Of a stretch of 64,000 nucleotides of DNA, positions 1-9,260 are shown one piece after another; position 1 is the first letter of the stretch; each line of letters begins with the position of its first letter. Location: positions 62,001 through 126,000 of the forward strand of contig JAFECE010000004.1 of the NCBI GenBank assembly GCA_018242295.1, given 5' to 3'. Below the pieces are notes generated by a model. The model was given only the letters and a program-made list of their open reading frames with translations, searched no databases and was not told where the DNA came from. This stretch comes from Pseudomonadota bacterium. Lineage in GTDB: Bacteria; Pseudomonadota; Alphaproteobacteria; Rhizobiales; Hyphomicrobiaceae. The translations under genes were made by a program, and so were the position numbers.

Positions 1-189
1 AACAGCGTGTAATCGGCGACTTCCATACTATTAGTCATTTCAAGTCCGGACGTTCGGGGGCATATCCACAAGGGAAGCATCGGCCAATTTTCGAGCCAAT
101 GACACAGCCTCGGGCGCCAAGCCAGAACGCCTTACATTAGCTGATCGAATCGCTCCATATTTTCGTTTTGATATTTAGTTTGAGATCAC

Positions 190-1374
190 ATGAGTTCCGT
201 CCAAAGATTGGATTCCAGTGGATTACAGTTGTCGCTTCGCGAGAAGCTTCCCGGCTATCCTTGGATAAGATTACTCGCACACCGCATTAAGAGCTCAAGA
301 CGCGTTCACACGCGATCGCTCACAAACAAGAAAATCGCGAGCACCTGGAACAAAGATCCAACCCTTTCGCCTCCAACCGATGATTTCTTTGACATCGTCG
401 CGGGCCCGATCGGCGACGAAAACGGCCTCGGTCGTTCTGCGCGTTACGATCTCGATTACCTGAATGCGAACGGCCCGCAGGCAACGATCGTCGATACGAC
501 AAAATCCGGCCCCGGCGAGCTATTGCGGAAAATCCGCAGCGGCAGATTGGCCCCGCCACGGAGCTTGCTGCTGCTTGGCCAGCCTGACACCTATGCGCGG
601 ACCCTTGCATACTTGCCTCCCGATTTCATCGCGCAGAGCTGGAGGGTCGGCAATCTGGTCTGGGAAATGCCCTACTGCCCCCAGGAGTGGAAATTCCTGG
701 AAGCCGTGTTGCATAGCTTCAAAACACCCTCGCGATATTCGGCCGCCGCCATTTCCAGCGGCTTGGGTCTGCCCTCCGAAGTTACGCCCCACAAAGTCAA
801 GCTGACCGAACCCTCGGGGCTTTCCCGCGCGCAGATGGGTCTTTGTAAGGACGCATTCGTCGGTCTCGCGATCATGGATTTGCGTTCGTGCCCTGCGCGC
901 AAAAATCCAATGGCCCACATCAACGCTTGGAAGTCGGCATTCGGCGACGACCCGAACTTTCAGCTGCTGATCAAAGCGCAATTCACAAAAACAACTTTGC
1001 TCACGCGCGGCTCCATGCTGCGGCAGCTCGGAAAAAACGTTCACCTCATCGAAGGCCGCCTGACGGACGCCGACATCTCTGCACTATACCGAATGAGCGA
1101 TGTCTATCTCTCGCTCCACCGCGCGGAAGGCTTCGGCCTGACGATCAAAGAGGCGCTGGAAGCCGGTGTGCCGACCATTGCAACGAACTGGTCGGCACCC
1201 GCTGAATACTTGAACGATTACGATCACGCCTTTCCGCTACCCTTCCGAATGACGCCATACCGCGACATACTTCGACACTACCGGTCTGATGGACTCTACT
1301 GGGCGGAAGCGGACATTATTGCTGCTGCCGAAATATTGAAGAATCTTGCCCACGCGAACGATTGCGCACGTTGA
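190..1374 (+). CDS. Glycosyltransferase, GT4-like
   Basis: Probably transfers a sugar from a nucleotide donor onto the growing surface polysaccharide in the cytoplasm. The C-terminal half carries the retaining GT-B donor-site signature: HRAEGFGLTIKEALEAG at about residues 312-330, where the E-x7-E pair is typical of family GT4. The N-terminal half is not recognisable by eye. At 394 residues the length is normal for the family. It lies just upstream of and co-directional with gmd, so the two may be co-transcribed. Donor, acceptor and linkage cannot be read from the sequence. Confidence 0.82.
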   Translation: MSSVQRLDSSGLQLSLREKLPGYPWIRLLAHRIKSSRRVHTRSLTNKKIASTWNKDPTLSPPTDDFFDIVAGPIGDENGLGRSARYDLDYLNANGPQATIVDTTKSGPGELLRKIRSGRLAPPRSLLLLGQPDTYARTLAYLPPDFIAQSWRVGNLVWEMPYCPQEWKFLEAVLHSFKTPSRYSAAAISSGLGLPSEVTPHKVKLTEPSGLSRAQMGLCKDAFVGLAIMDLRSCPARKNPMAHINAWKSAFGDDPNFQLLIKAQFTKTTLLTRGSMLRQLGKNVHLIEGRLTDADISALYRMSDVYLSLHRAEGFGLTIKEALEAGVPTIATNWSAPAEYLNDYDHAFPLPFRMTPYRDILRHYRSDGLYWAEADIIAAAEILKNLAHANDCAR

Positions 1375-1437
1375 AGAACGGCGAATACAGACGATTTTGA
1401 AGTCCATTTTCTTGTCGCTGATATTTTGGGGATTTTC

Positions 1438-2469
1438 ATGAAAACTGCATTTATCACCGGCATCACCGGTCAGGACGGCGCATACCTCGCAAAATTGTTG
1501 CTGGAGAAAGGCTACGCTGTCCATGGCGGCGTGCGGCGAACCGCCAGCATGAACCGCAGCCGCCTTGCCGAGCTCGGAATCGAAAACGAGATCAGCTATC
1601 ACGACTTCGACCTGCTCGAGCTTTCGAACATTGCGTCCGTTATCGACGAAATAAAACCCGATGAAATTTACAATCTGGCGGCGCAAAGCTTTGTCGCGGC
1701 CTCATTCCGGCAGCCTCTCCTCACCTCCGAGCTCGATGCGCTCGGTGTCCTGCGCATCCTCGAAGCCTTGCGAATGACCGGCTCGCAAGCCAGATTTTAT
1801 CAGGCATCGACATCCGAGATGTTTGGAAAAATTCAGAATCAAGTCCAATCGGAAATGACGCCGCTCTACCCCCGCAGCCCCTATGGCGTCGCGAAGCTGT
1901 TCGCACATTGGATTACGGTCAACTACCGCGAGGCCCACAATATCTTTGCCGCAAGCGGCATTCTCTTCAATCACGAATCCCCCTTGCGTGGACAGGAATT
2001 CGTGACCCGCAAGATCACGCTTACGCTGGCCAAGATCAAGCATCGTAACGCGAACATACTGGAACTTGGAAACCTGAATGCCGTACGCGACTGGGGTTTT
2101 GCCGGCGATTTCGTGCAAGGCATGTGGAAGATGCTGCAACATAAGGTCCCCGATACCTACGTGCTCGCGACAGGCCGAACCAATTCCGTTCGCGATTTCG
2201 TCACCCACGCCGCGGACGCATTGGGCTTCAAACTCGCATGGGAAGGCGACGGCGTAAACGAGACGGCACGCGATCGCCGCACGAACAGGGTCGTGGTCCG
2301 CGTCAACCCGGCATTCTTCCGAGCTTCTGAAGTCGACACCTTGATCGGCTGCCCGGCGAAAGCCGAGAGGGACTTGGATTGGAAGCCGAAGGCCACCTTT
2401 GAAGAGCTCGTCGAGCGCATGGCCTCCGCTGACAACGATCGCGTCGCCCTCGGGCGCGTTCTGTTCTGA
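1438..2469 (+). CDS. gmd: GDP-mannose 4,6-dehydratase
   Basis: Converts GDP-D-mannose to GDP-4-keto-6-deoxy-D-mannose, the precursor of GDP-fucose, GDP-rhamnose and related deoxysugars. The N-terminus reads MKTAFITGITGQDGAYLAK, which is the Gmd nucleotide-binding loop. A catalytic STSE block (residues about 122-125) and the YxxxK pair (YGVAK, about 148-152) are present, as is the RRT substrate loop after the Rossmann motif. The ATG at 1438 has TTTGGGGAT just upstream and is preferred over a TTG at 1426. About 343 residues is typical. No GDP-4-keto-6-deoxymannose reductase or epimerase is seen in the window, so the final deoxysugar is unknown. Confidence 0.95.
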   Translation: MKTAFITGITGQDGAYLAKLLLEKGYAVHGGVRRTASMNRSRLAELGIENEISYHDFDLLELSNIASVIDEIKPDEIYNLAAQSFVAASFRQPLLTSELDALGVLRILEALRMTGSQARFYQASTSEMFGKIQNQVQSEMTPLYPRSPYGVAKLFAHWITVNYREAHNIFAASGILFNHESPLRGQEFVTRKITLTLAKIKHRNANILELGNLNAVRDWGFAGDFVQGMWKMLQHKVPDTYVLATGRTNSVRDFVTHAADALGFKLAWEGDGVNETARDRRTNRVVVRVNPAFFRASEVDTLIGCPAKAERDLDWKPKATFEELVERMASADNDRVALGRVLF

Positions 2470-2502
2470 GCCGCGGCCGAATTTGCACACGCGATTCTGT
2501 CC

Positions 2503-2530
2503 GATGCTCGCGCCTGAACGCGCGAGCATC
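2503..2530. terminator. Perfect hairpin between convergent genes
   Basis: An 11-bp perfect inverted repeat (arms GATGCTCGCGC at 2503-2513 and its complement at 2520-2530) with a 6-base loop sits between the stop of gmd and the stop of the convergent methyltransferase gene. The right arm touches the methyltransferase stop codon. There is no long T-run, so termination efficiency is uncertain, but position and symmetry fit a bidirectional transcription stop. Confidence 0.6.
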
Positions 2531-3332
2531 AAGCCGCCGCTGCCTCCGCCTCGAGTTCGTTCGCCAGAACCTCGCGTATCGACTCCGCGTCCTGATCGGC
2601 CTTCAGATCCAACACAATATCATCGACGCATCCATGACGAACCATGTTGTCAAAAACGAAGAGGCGAGCATCCAGCGCTGACAATACGCCATCTTCATCG
2701 ATCTCGAAGACATCGAACAATTTCCAAAGTGTCTCCGCAAAGGACAGCGGACTTCGTCTTGCCGCGAACGCGATCGCAACGGAATTGAACTCCATGAAGA
2801 TCACAGGACGGTCGCGAGCCAGCGTCTCGGCCCCGCCCGCGAGAACGTGGGCTTCATACCCTCCCACATTCAAGTTGACGAAATCTATGGGTGAACTGAT
2901 CGCCGCCGACCAGTTATCGATCGTCTCCATCGCAACGCGCGCATCATCGACCGATAATGGCCGCCAACCGGGATCTCTCACAATCGCTGAGTTCGCTGCA
3001 CAAGCAGCACCCAACGCACGCTCCACGACAGTCGTATTCGATAGAGCATTGGCCGTCATGTTCCGGCGCAAATGCAGCGCGCGCTTGGGCGAAGGTTCAA
3101 AAGCATAGACGTGCCCTTTTGGACAGGCGAGCGCCAAGCTCGCCGTCGTAAGTCCGATACGCGCGCCGATATCCAAACATGTGCTCGTTGGATGCAGATG
3201 CCGTGCTGCAAATCTCTGCAAATTTCGCTCGCCGGGCCCATGCGAAAATTCGGAAAGGTTCTGGAAATAATAGTCACCTTCCTCGCCATCGAACTCCAAC
3301 GTGCGTCCTGCCAGGACGATGCGTTGCTTCAT
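2529..3332 (-). CDS. FkbM-family SAM-dependent methyltransferase
   Basis: Likely O-methylates a sugar or other group of the exported glycan, using S-adenosylmethionine. The SAM-binding motif I is seen as CLDIGARIGLTT at about residues 53-64, followed by YAFEPSP (about 76-82). The C-terminal FkbM motif appears as NLNVGGYEAHVLAGG (about 154-168), a variant of the usual KIDVEGxExxVLxGa in which Lys and Asp are replaced. The length of 267 residues is normal. It converges on gmd. The acceptor is unknown, and the altered FkbM motif leaves activity to be confirmed. Confidence 0.8.
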   Translation of the reverse strand: MKQRIVLAGRTLEFDGEEGDYYFQNLSEFSHGPGERNLQRFAARHLHPTSTCLDIGARIGLTTASLALACPKGHVYAFEPSPKRALHLRRNMTANALSNTTVVERALGAACAANSAIVRDPGWRPLSVDDARVAMETIDNWSAAISSPIDFVNLNVGGYEAHVLAGGAETLARDRPVIFMEFNSVAIAFAARRSPLSFAETLWKLFDVFEIDEDGVLSALDARLFVFDNMVRHGCVDDIVLDLKADQDAESIREVLANELEAEAAAA

Positions 3333-3673
3333 AAAAATCCGATACCTATGAATTTTAGAAACACTCTATCGTTTGAAAATGAAATTCACTCCATCGCAGT
3401 ATGCACATGGCGAGCAAGCCATTGAATTAACATCGACAGACAAAACTGAAGTACCGCTAAATTCTCCTCGACTAATGCCGTATCTGGACATTTCGGCGAG
3501 TGCTTACGTCAATATGTCGACAATTATGCTTGGGGAGATCTAGCGCTTCGATATTGCGCGACACAGCCGCTAAGTTATCATTCCGACTCAGTTCGCGTAT
3601 TTTGACCAGTCGATATTCAAATTATTTTCACATATTGAATTGTGACTTTCTCATATATTTCGGGAAAACGGAC
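3333..3673. other. Divergent intergenic region
   Basis: This 341-base AT-rich gap lies between two divergently transcribed genes and presumably carries both promoters. An open frame from 3500 runs into the TPR gene but lacks coding character, and the signal peptide of that gene starts only at 3674. I see no RNA gene or repeat here. Confidence 0.4.
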
Positions 3674-4378
3674 ATGCGTTATATTGCGACGCCTATCCTA
3701 TTTTTGCTTTCTTTCAGTCCGGCCTTTGCAGACGCATCCCATGACTGCGAGTCAGGACCAACACCAGACTCGCACATTACCGGCTGCTCGATCTTGATCG
3801 AATCGCCATCCAACAACCCTAGAAACCTTGCCATTTACTACGGAAACCGCGCGCTTGCTTACTTCTCGAAACGCGATTTTGAGCACGCAATAGCGGACTT
3901 TTCGAGCGCCGCCAAAATGATCCCCGATCCCTATTATTACGTCGGCCGCGGCATTGTATATGCCGCACTCGGCGATTGCGACCGCGCCATAGACGATTAC
4001 GACGAAGCTATTAGATTGGAGACTTATTATCCGAGAGTCTATAATAACCGGGGAAATTGCCTGCGCAAGAAAGGCGACCTAGATGCCGCTGTATCTGATT
4101 ATTCCAGGGAAATAAAAATCAATCCGAACGAGCCGGTTGTCTATTTCAATCGGGGTGTAGCATTGAAGATGCAGGGCAAGTTCAGCGACGCCATCGATGA
4201 CTTGAGCAAGGCCGTCGCTCTCAATCCAAAATATGCGATGGCGTACTTCGTTCGCGCCGATACATATATCGACGAAGGCGACCTGGACTCGGCAGACCGC
4301 GATTTCAAAACCGCGTCGATGCTCGATCCGAGTTTGGATCGCAAGAGCACGCACTTGGAGGTGCCGCCCATAAATTGA
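3674..4378 (+). CDS. Exported TPR-repeat protein
   Basis: A periplasmic or secreted repeat protein for protein-protein contacts. The chosen ATG starts MRYIATPILFLLSFSPAFA, a clean Sec signal peptide with likely cleavage after AFA; the frame is open upstream to 3500 but that part has no coding logic. The mature part holds about five 34-residue TPR units, seen as NRALAYFSKRDFEHAIADF, then VGRGIVYAALGDCDRAIDDY and similar blocks, ending with DLDSADRDF. A role beside the polysaccharide machinery is possible from context only. No enzyme domain is visible. Confidence 0.78.
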   Translation: MRYIATPILFLLSFSPAFADASHDCESGPTPDSHITGCSILIESPSNNPRNLAIYYGNRALAYFSKRDFEHAIADFSSAAKMIPDPYYYVGRGIVYAALGDCDRAIDDYDEAIRLETYYPRVYNNRGNCLRKKGDLDAAVSDYSREIKINPNEPVVYFNRGVALKMQGKFSDAIDDLSKAVALNPKYAMAYFVRADTYIDEGDLDSADRDFKTASMLDPSLDRKSTHLEVPPIN

Positions 4379-4423
4379 TGGGTGGCATACCTTCGCGGCA
4401 CTACGCCGGCGCCAAGGAACGCA

Positions 4424-4669
4424 TTACCTATCACGCACATCGAGGCTCCCGGGATTGATGACCGGCTTGCTCAGATTTATGCGCTGGCAGATCGCATCGT
4501 AAAGCGCCTCGATGCGGGCTTCGTAATAGGTGACGACGGCTTGCCGTTCCTCGCTCGCCCGCAACGCGTTGAGCTCTCCCTCCAGCCGCTCGATTCTCTT
4601 GAGCAGATATCGCGTGCCGAAAAACGGAATCCAGTATTTAAAATTCCGTCGTTGAAACTTCAAAGCCAT
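4424..4669 (-). CDS. Small coiled-coil hypothetical protein
   Basis: Encodes 81 residues with a basic, aromatic N-terminus (KFQRRNFKYWIPFFGTRYLL) followed by a predicted coiled-coil stretch with leucines and charged residues (about residues 22-60). Its ATG lies one base after the TGA of the upstream glycosyltransferase gene, which argues for translational coupling and for a real gene. No family is recognised. It may be a partner of the glycosyltransferase or bind the membrane surface through its N-terminus; both are guesses. Confidence 0.55.
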   Translation of the reverse strand: MALKFQRRNFKYWIPFFGTRYLLKRIERLEGELNALRASEERQAVVTYYEARIEALYDAICQRINLSKPVINPGSLDVRDR

Positions 4670-4670
4670 C

Positions 4671-5873
4671 TCATGCTCCCGCCAAAATATAAGAGATCGC
4701 TTCAGCTACCGAGAACTTCTTCGGCAACGCATATCTCTGTTCCGTCCGGGTTCGGCCGACTGTGTCCGGCCATCGCCACCTTTGATACTCCGCCATGATC
4801 GCCGCGGATATTTCGCCGATCTCCCTCTCTGGGTCGAGACTGATGAAGTAATCCGCCTCCTCCTCTCGAAACGCCTGATAGCAGGACATCGCGACTCTCA
4901 CGCCCGTGTCGCGAGCAAGATTGAGCGTTCCGCTGGTTTCTCCGCATGAGGGAAAACGAAGGTTGCATAGAAGAGAAACCGACTCCATCTCGCGTGCGAA
5001 GGCTTCGTCGGATAGCCCGCTGAGATGAACGCAATGGCTCTCAACGCCGTAGACTTTCGCCCAATACAGAGGATCCAAGGTCTTATCGGCCGGCGAGCCT
5101 GCAAACTTCAGCTCGACATCGGACCGCGCCTCCTCGGGTAATGCCAAAAGAAACTTGGCGAAACCCTTGATGACCTGAAGCGGCCGCTTGGATAGAGCGA
5201 TCCACCCGAAACAACCGACCGTAAACTTGTCCGGCCTACCGCGCACGCGCTCGATCGCGCTCTGATCGTGCGGGAATTGCATGACGATGATCTCCGGTAA
5301 CGCGGTGCCATGTGAACTTTCAAGACTGAGCTTTAGGCCCGCGTAATAGCTATGAACGATGATCGCGTCGGAAAGCCTGAGAATTTTCGACTGCGCGACG
5401 AGATTGCAACTCACAATTTGCGGCAAGCACCGATCTGAAAATTTCGCCAGGATCCACTCCTGCAGCTTCGGCATTTCGTACTTTATATGCTCGGCCAATC
5501 CAGCCATATCGACGCTTCCTCCGCGCCTCGAATACATGTTGGAAATGGCATGAAAACATTGTGGCTCATGAAGAACGCTGATGAGCCTCTTTCGTCTCTC
5601 GGCCGCTTCAGCGATCGCGTACGCGAAGCGATGAAATCGATTATTCGCGAAAAACGCGATCACGACGTCGTCGGGATCGGGATCGTAGTCTTCTACCGCG
5701 ATAACGGGCATTCCCATGTAGTGATGATCGAAGCGCCCGAACTCCGCGGTCGTCACGATCAATACGTCTTGCGAGCGGAGAACCGGCAGACCGGCAGCTA
5801 TGAACAGCCCGAGATACGGCGCCGTTCCGGTATTCATTGGCGGCACCGGCGAAGCTAAAACGATACGCCCCAT
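4671..5873 (-). CDS. Glycosyltransferase-like protein
   Basis: Likely a GT-B glycosyltransferase of the polysaccharide locus. The N-terminus reads MGRIVLASPVPPMNTGTAPYL, the sugar-acceptor loop style of GT4 proteins. The middle has GCFGWIALSKRPLQVIKGF (about residues 220-238), the usual start of the donor domain, and later SCGETSGTLNLARDTG (about 310-325), where GETSGTL replaces the more common EGFGLP block. At 400 residues the size fits. It is the first gene of a two-gene unit with the small coiled-coil protein. The donor motif differs enough that the exact family is unsure. Confidence 0.68.
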   Translation of the reverse strand: MGRIVLASPVPPMNTGTAPYLGLFIAAGLPVLRSQDVLIVTTAEFGRFDHHYMGMPVIAVEDYDPDPDDVVIAFFANNRFHRFAYAIAEAAERRKRLISVLHEPQCFHAISNMYSRRGGSVDMAGLAEHIKYEMPKLQEWILAKFSDRCLPQIVSCNLVAQSKILRLSDAIIVHSYYAGLKLSLESSHGTALPEIIVMQFPHDQSAIERVRGRPDKFTVGCFGWIALSKRPLQVIKGFAKFLLALPEEARSDVELKFAGSPADKTLDPLYWAKVYGVESHCVHLSGLSDEAFAREMESVSLLCNLRFPSCGETSGTLNLARDTGVRVAMSCYQAFREEEADYFISLDPEREIGEISAAIMAEYQRWRWPDTVGRTRTEQRYALPKKFSVAEAISYILAGA

Positions 5874-6185
5874 AAAATTCCTCTGCCGGAAAACAGCGCC
5901 TCGGCGACGAACGCCTGAAAAAAATAGCTTAGATCATTGGATGTCCCCAACGAAGTACATCAATATGGATATCCCGTGAGAACGTAGTTCTTGGTTCCGC
6001 CACCGCCTTCGTCGGAAGAGGCACCGCTGCACAAGTTACAATTTTTCTGGAAGAGATAGACGCGTCGGATATCCGGGGGATGACGCAAGCTGTATTCTTG
6101 AAGAAAATCGAACGATACAGTTCTCAAAATCACTGCCCGAGAAGGCGACCCCAAGATCGGCGAGGCCGCCTGATCGTCACGAAGT
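5874..6185. other. Intergenic region without clear gene
   Basis: About 310 bases between a glycosyltransferase start and the end of a small secreted protein gene. One minus-strand frame (5960-6211) is open and Cys/Gly-rich near its end but starts inside the neighbouring gene and shows no signal peptide or known motif, so it is not called. Nothing else is seen. Confidence 0.35.
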
Positions 6186-6413
6186 TCAAGTCCGGCAACC
6201 GCGGCAAACACCGCAGTTCAACCAGCCGAACATTCGATCACCGAGCCTTTGCGTCCGGTAGAATGCCGCATTCGCGAGGTTTGCCGTGCGGTCGAAGACG
6301 CTGTGGATACCCGTCCCAACCGTATCCAAGCCGAGGCAATGCGCCTCCGATGCAGCAGGCGCGGCTATTGTGGCAACGCCGATCATGACTGCTAATATGA
6401 GATGCTTTGACAT
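6186..6413 (-). CDS. Small secreted Cys-containing protein
   Basis: Encodes 75 residues. The ATG at 6413 has AAGGAG nine bases upstream and gives MSKHLILAVMIGVATIAAPAASEA, a clear Sec signal peptide; a GTG seven codons earlier is less likely. The mature part is about 51 residues and ends with CGVCRGC, three cysteines in a CxxCxxC pattern that could form disulfides or bind a metal. No family is recognised. It is flanked by the polysaccharide genes and a glutathione transferase but has no obvious operon partner. Confidence 0.55.
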   Translation of the reverse strand: MSKHLILAVMIGVATIAAPAASEAHCLGLDTVGTGIHSVFDRTANLANAAFYRTQRLGDRMFGWLNCGVCRGCRT

Positions 6414-6585
6414 GCATAAAACTCCTTTAGACACGCAGTAATTCAGCGAGACTAAGCCGCAGTTTTTAAACGACGAGCGCAGTCGCTGATTTTGGTTAGT
6501 TGTAAATTAAGTCTGCGAATGAGCATTAAAGACTCTGAAACCTGGAAGCACCCCGGGCGTTGAGCGATCAAGCCGGAGCGAGTTC

Positions 6586-7173
6586 ATGATCCTCTATTAC
6601 TCACCAGGAGCCTGCAGCCTCGCGAGCCACATTGCGCTGGAAGAAGCCGGCATGAAGTTCAAACTGGCTAAGGTTGATCTCAAAACGCATAAGCTCGAAG
6701 ACGGCCGCTCGTATTTGGACATCAATCCCAAGGGCTATGTCCCGGCACTTCAATTCGACGATGGCCAAGTCCTAACGGAAAACGTCGCCATTCTCAGTTT
6801 TATCGCCAGCAATTACCCGGGGCTCATGGCTCCGGGACAATTCGGTCAGTATCGACTTCTCGAGATGCTCGCATTTATATCAAGCGAAATTCACAAGGCT
6901 TTCGCGCCGATCTTCCGTGCCTCGGCGACAGACGCTGACAAAACCGCCGCCGTCGCAAAAATCCACGAGAGGTTCAAAGAGATCGCCGCGCAAACGAAGG
7001 GCCCGTATCTTTTCGGCGAACACGCGACCGTCGCCGATTTTTTTCTTTTCGTGATGTTGCTCTGGGCTGCGTCGAACAAGATCGATTCTCCGAAGCCATT
7101 GAAGACCCTCTTCGAGCATGTCCGAGCCCGCCCCACAGTCGACGTTGCGCTGAAGCAGGAAGGCCTCGCTTGA
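6586..7173 (+). CDS. Glutathione S-transferase, beta-class-like
   Basis: A cytoplasmic enzyme that conjugates or uses glutathione. The N-terminus reads MILYYSPGACSLASHIALEE, with Cys10 in the place of the active-site cysteine of bacterial beta-class enzymes. The thioredoxin-fold domain continues to NPKGYVPAL (cis-Pro) and the LTENVAILSFIA block that binds the gamma-glutamyl group. An all-helical C-terminal domain follows, with GEHATVADFFLF as the usual N-capping motif. The length of 195 residues is typical. It is not obviously linked in function to the capsule genes around it. Confidence 0.9.
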   Translation: MILYYSPGACSLASHIALEEAGMKFKLAKVDLKTHKLEDGRSYLDINPKGYVPALQFDDGQVLTENVAILSFIASNYPGLMAPGQFGQYRLLEMLAFISSEIHKAFAPIFRASATDADKTAAVAKIHERFKEIAAQTKGPYLFGEHATVADFFLFVMLLWAASNKIDSPKPLKTLFEHVRARPTVDVALKQEGLA

Positions 7174-7196
7174 GTCGCGCGCCGCAAGAAGGGCTT

Positions 7197-7886
7197 CTAT
7201 AAAGTTGCGTAGGTATTCACCGCGGCAACGAGATCGGTAAAAACCTTCCCCTTGCCGTCTTTCATAACGAGCGCGGCAGTACAGCGCTCTCTCACGATCG
7301 TGCCGTCATGAATTGCGAGGATCATGGCGCGATCAGCGCGATTCTCGAATATCTCGCGATGACACTTTTCCTGGAATCGATGATCGCCGACAAGAATGAC
7401 CTCGTCGATCAGAAAACATTCGAAATCGATTGCCAGCGACAACGCGAACGCCAGGCGCATCCGCATTCCGCTTGAATAATATCTGACGGGTGTATGAAGC
7501 TGCCGTCCGATCTCGGAGAAATCACTGACGAATTCATACGTCTCTTTGAATGGAACATCATAAATTCGCGCGATGAAGCGAACGTTATCGAATCCTGTAA
7601 GTTCGCCTTGGAAGCCGCCAGACAACGCTAGCGGCCAGGACATTGTGAGCCCGCGCTCTATCGTACCGCTGGTTGCGACCTGAACGCCCGACAAGATTTG
7701 AATGAGCGTCGACTTTCCGGCTCCATTCCTCCCGAGAACAGCAAGGCGTTCTCCTCGGCCCACGCGAAACGAAATGCCCTTCAGTACCCGCCGGACGCCG
7801 ATTTCCGTATGAAATTCTTTCACGAGATCGCGGACAATGATCGCGTCGTCATTTGGCGCCAAAATTGTTGATTGCATCCCGGTCAT
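7197..7886 (-). CDS. kpsT: Polysaccharide ABC exporter, ATP-binding subunit
   Basis: Energises export of a lipid-linked polysaccharide across the inner membrane with the permease at 9755. Walker A is GRNGAGKST (about residues 53-61), the signature region is YYSSGMRMRLAFALS (about 138-152), and Walker B is CFLIDEVILVGD. The degenerate signature and VGD after Walker B are characteristic of the KpsT/Wzt group. The final switch histidine is in LAIHDG. At 229 residues it lacks the C-terminal carbohydrate-binding domain of O-antigen Wzt, so it is capsule type. It follows the kpsE-like gene by 18 bases in the same operon, whereas the permease gene is on the other strand. Confidence 0.9.
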   Translation of the reverse strand: MTGMQSTILAPNDDAIIVRDLVKEFHTEIGVRRVLKGISFRVGRGERLAVLGRNGAGKSTLIQILSGVQVATSGTIERGLTMSWPLALSGGFQGELTGFDNVRFIARIYDVPFKETYEFVSDFSEIGRQLHTPVRYYSSGMRMRLAFALSLAIDFECFLIDEVILVGDHRFQEKCHREIFENRADRAMILAIHDGTIVRERCTAALVMKDGKGKVFTDLVAAVNTYATL

Positions 7887-7904
7887 GTATTTTCCGCAAA
7901 ACCA

Positions 7905-9095
7905 CTATCTTCCAGCGTGCGCCAGCACTTCGAGCACAAGCTTGCGGCCAATCGCATAGGCGAGACCGCAAAGCGCGAACGCACCTATGAGTTGCAGCAA
8001 TCGCCGGGGATATATCGGATAGTCAGGAGCCGTTGGGGCACTGATGTTCTCGAGAAAAATCTGCTGCCGGGATGCCTCGATACGCGCCATTTCCAACGCG
8101 GATTGAGCCGATGCAAAAGTACGTTCGGCAAATTCGCGATTGAGCGTGAGCATTTCATATTCGGCGATTAGAGGCGCAAGAGACTGGTCCGACCCCGCGA
8201 GCAACCGTCGCTCTTGCGCAATTTGATCGTTGATCGCCGCTATACGACGCTGAAAAGATATCGCCTGCGGGCTGTCCGGGGAGGAACTCGTCAACTCTGC
8301 AAGCTCGGCCTTCGTTTTCGCAATGTCGAGCGAAAGCTGTGTAATGGTGTCGAGAGCCGACGCGGAAATCTTTCCGGGATCGATCAGCCGGTTCTTCTTG
8401 CGAAATTCGGTAATCTTATTGACGGCATCTTGCGCATTGAGCCGGCTATCTTCGACCGTTCGCGCAGCGGTCGCGACGGCATCCCCTTGAGCTCTTGCGC
8501 TGATGTGATTGACGAGTGTCTCGGCCGAGCGCAGGAGAACTTCCGTTATTATTTTTGCGTCGTCAGGGCGAAACGCTTGCACGCGAAGAGTGCTGATACC
8601 CGTCGTCTGATCATAGTCGATCGTCAGGAATTGATTGAAGTGCTTCCACAAATGTTCTTGCGATTGCTTGAAAAGGAAACTTGGATAGCGCCACAGGAAA
8701 TCCGCCTCGGGACGATTTAATCGTTCTAGCAAGTCGGCTTGCGATACGAGCGCCTTAAGCGCATCTCGCGAACGCATATACGCGTGAACAATGTAAGCAT
8801 CGTTCGTCATCCCGGCGCCGCCGACCTCCTGCATGAGGCCACTAAGGGACGACGTGCCGAGGCTGGGATTGCGGACAATGAACTTGGATTCCGATTCATA
8901 GCGATCAGCGGCGATCGCGAATAAATACGCCGCAGCGAGTGCAGTTGGCGCGCCAACGAATATGAGGAACCAGCGCCAAGCCGTCACGAAATGAAGAAAT
9001 AGATTTTTGCGTTCAATTGCGGATGCACTGGGGCGGGCCCCAACCGGTACGAGTTTGACCGTCTCTGGTTCGAGCGCAGGCCTTTTCAACTGCAA
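7905..9095 (-). CDS. kpsE: Capsule export inner-membrane protein, KpsE/BexC type (copy 1)
   Basis: Links the inner-membrane exporter to the outer-membrane channel and may set chain length. Topology is the family's: a cytoplasmic N-tail, one membrane helix at about residues 42-65, a Wzz-like start to the periplasmic domain (DRYESESKFIVRN), long coiled coils (about 200-350), the PTAPDYPIYPRR proline motif before the second membrane helix, and a short C-tail. Length 396 is normal. It is co-transcribed with kpsT. A second paralog lies at 10552; the two share VNRM/VNHI-type and FRKK/FRNK-type positions but are clearly diverged. Confidence 0.88.
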   Translation of the reverse strand: MQLKRPALEPETVKLVPVGARPSASAIERKNLFLHFVTAWRWFLIFVGAPTALAAAYLFAIAADRYESESKFIVRNPSLGTSSLSGLMQEVGGAGMTNDAYIVHAYMRSRDALKALVSQADLLERLNRPEADFLWRYPSFLFKQSQEHLWKHFNQFLTIDYDQTTGISTLRVQAFRPDDAKIITEVLLRSAETLVNHISARAQGDAVATAARTVEDSRLNAQDAVNKITEFRKKNRLIDPGKISASALDTITQLSLDIAKTKAELAELTSSSPDSPQAISFQRRIAAINDQIAQERRLLAGSDQSLAPLIAEYEMLTLNREFAERTFASAQSALEMARIEASRQQIFLENISAPTAPDYPIYPRRLLQLIGAFALCGLAYAIGRKLVLEVLAHAGR

Positions 9096-9260
9096 GGACT
9101 GCCCTCCATATTAGAATGCCCTCGAAAATCCAAGCTGCAGCCATCAGGCTACCGAACGCGATCTCGCCTATAAATTCAATAGAAGTAATTGATGAGGCGG
9201 CCGGGGCTTTGACCTCATCCGGCCACTCGGTAATATATATAGGCACTACGGTGCTGGGAA

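Noticed and set aside
520-1044. Minus-strand open frame opposite the first glycosyltransferase
   Set aside because: It lies wholly inside a gene with clear GT4 motifs and shows no domain of its own.
5960-6211. Minus-strand open frame of 83 codons with a Cys and Gly-rich end
   Set aside because: It starts with GTG inside the neighbouring secreted-protein gene, has no ribosome site, signal peptide or known motif.
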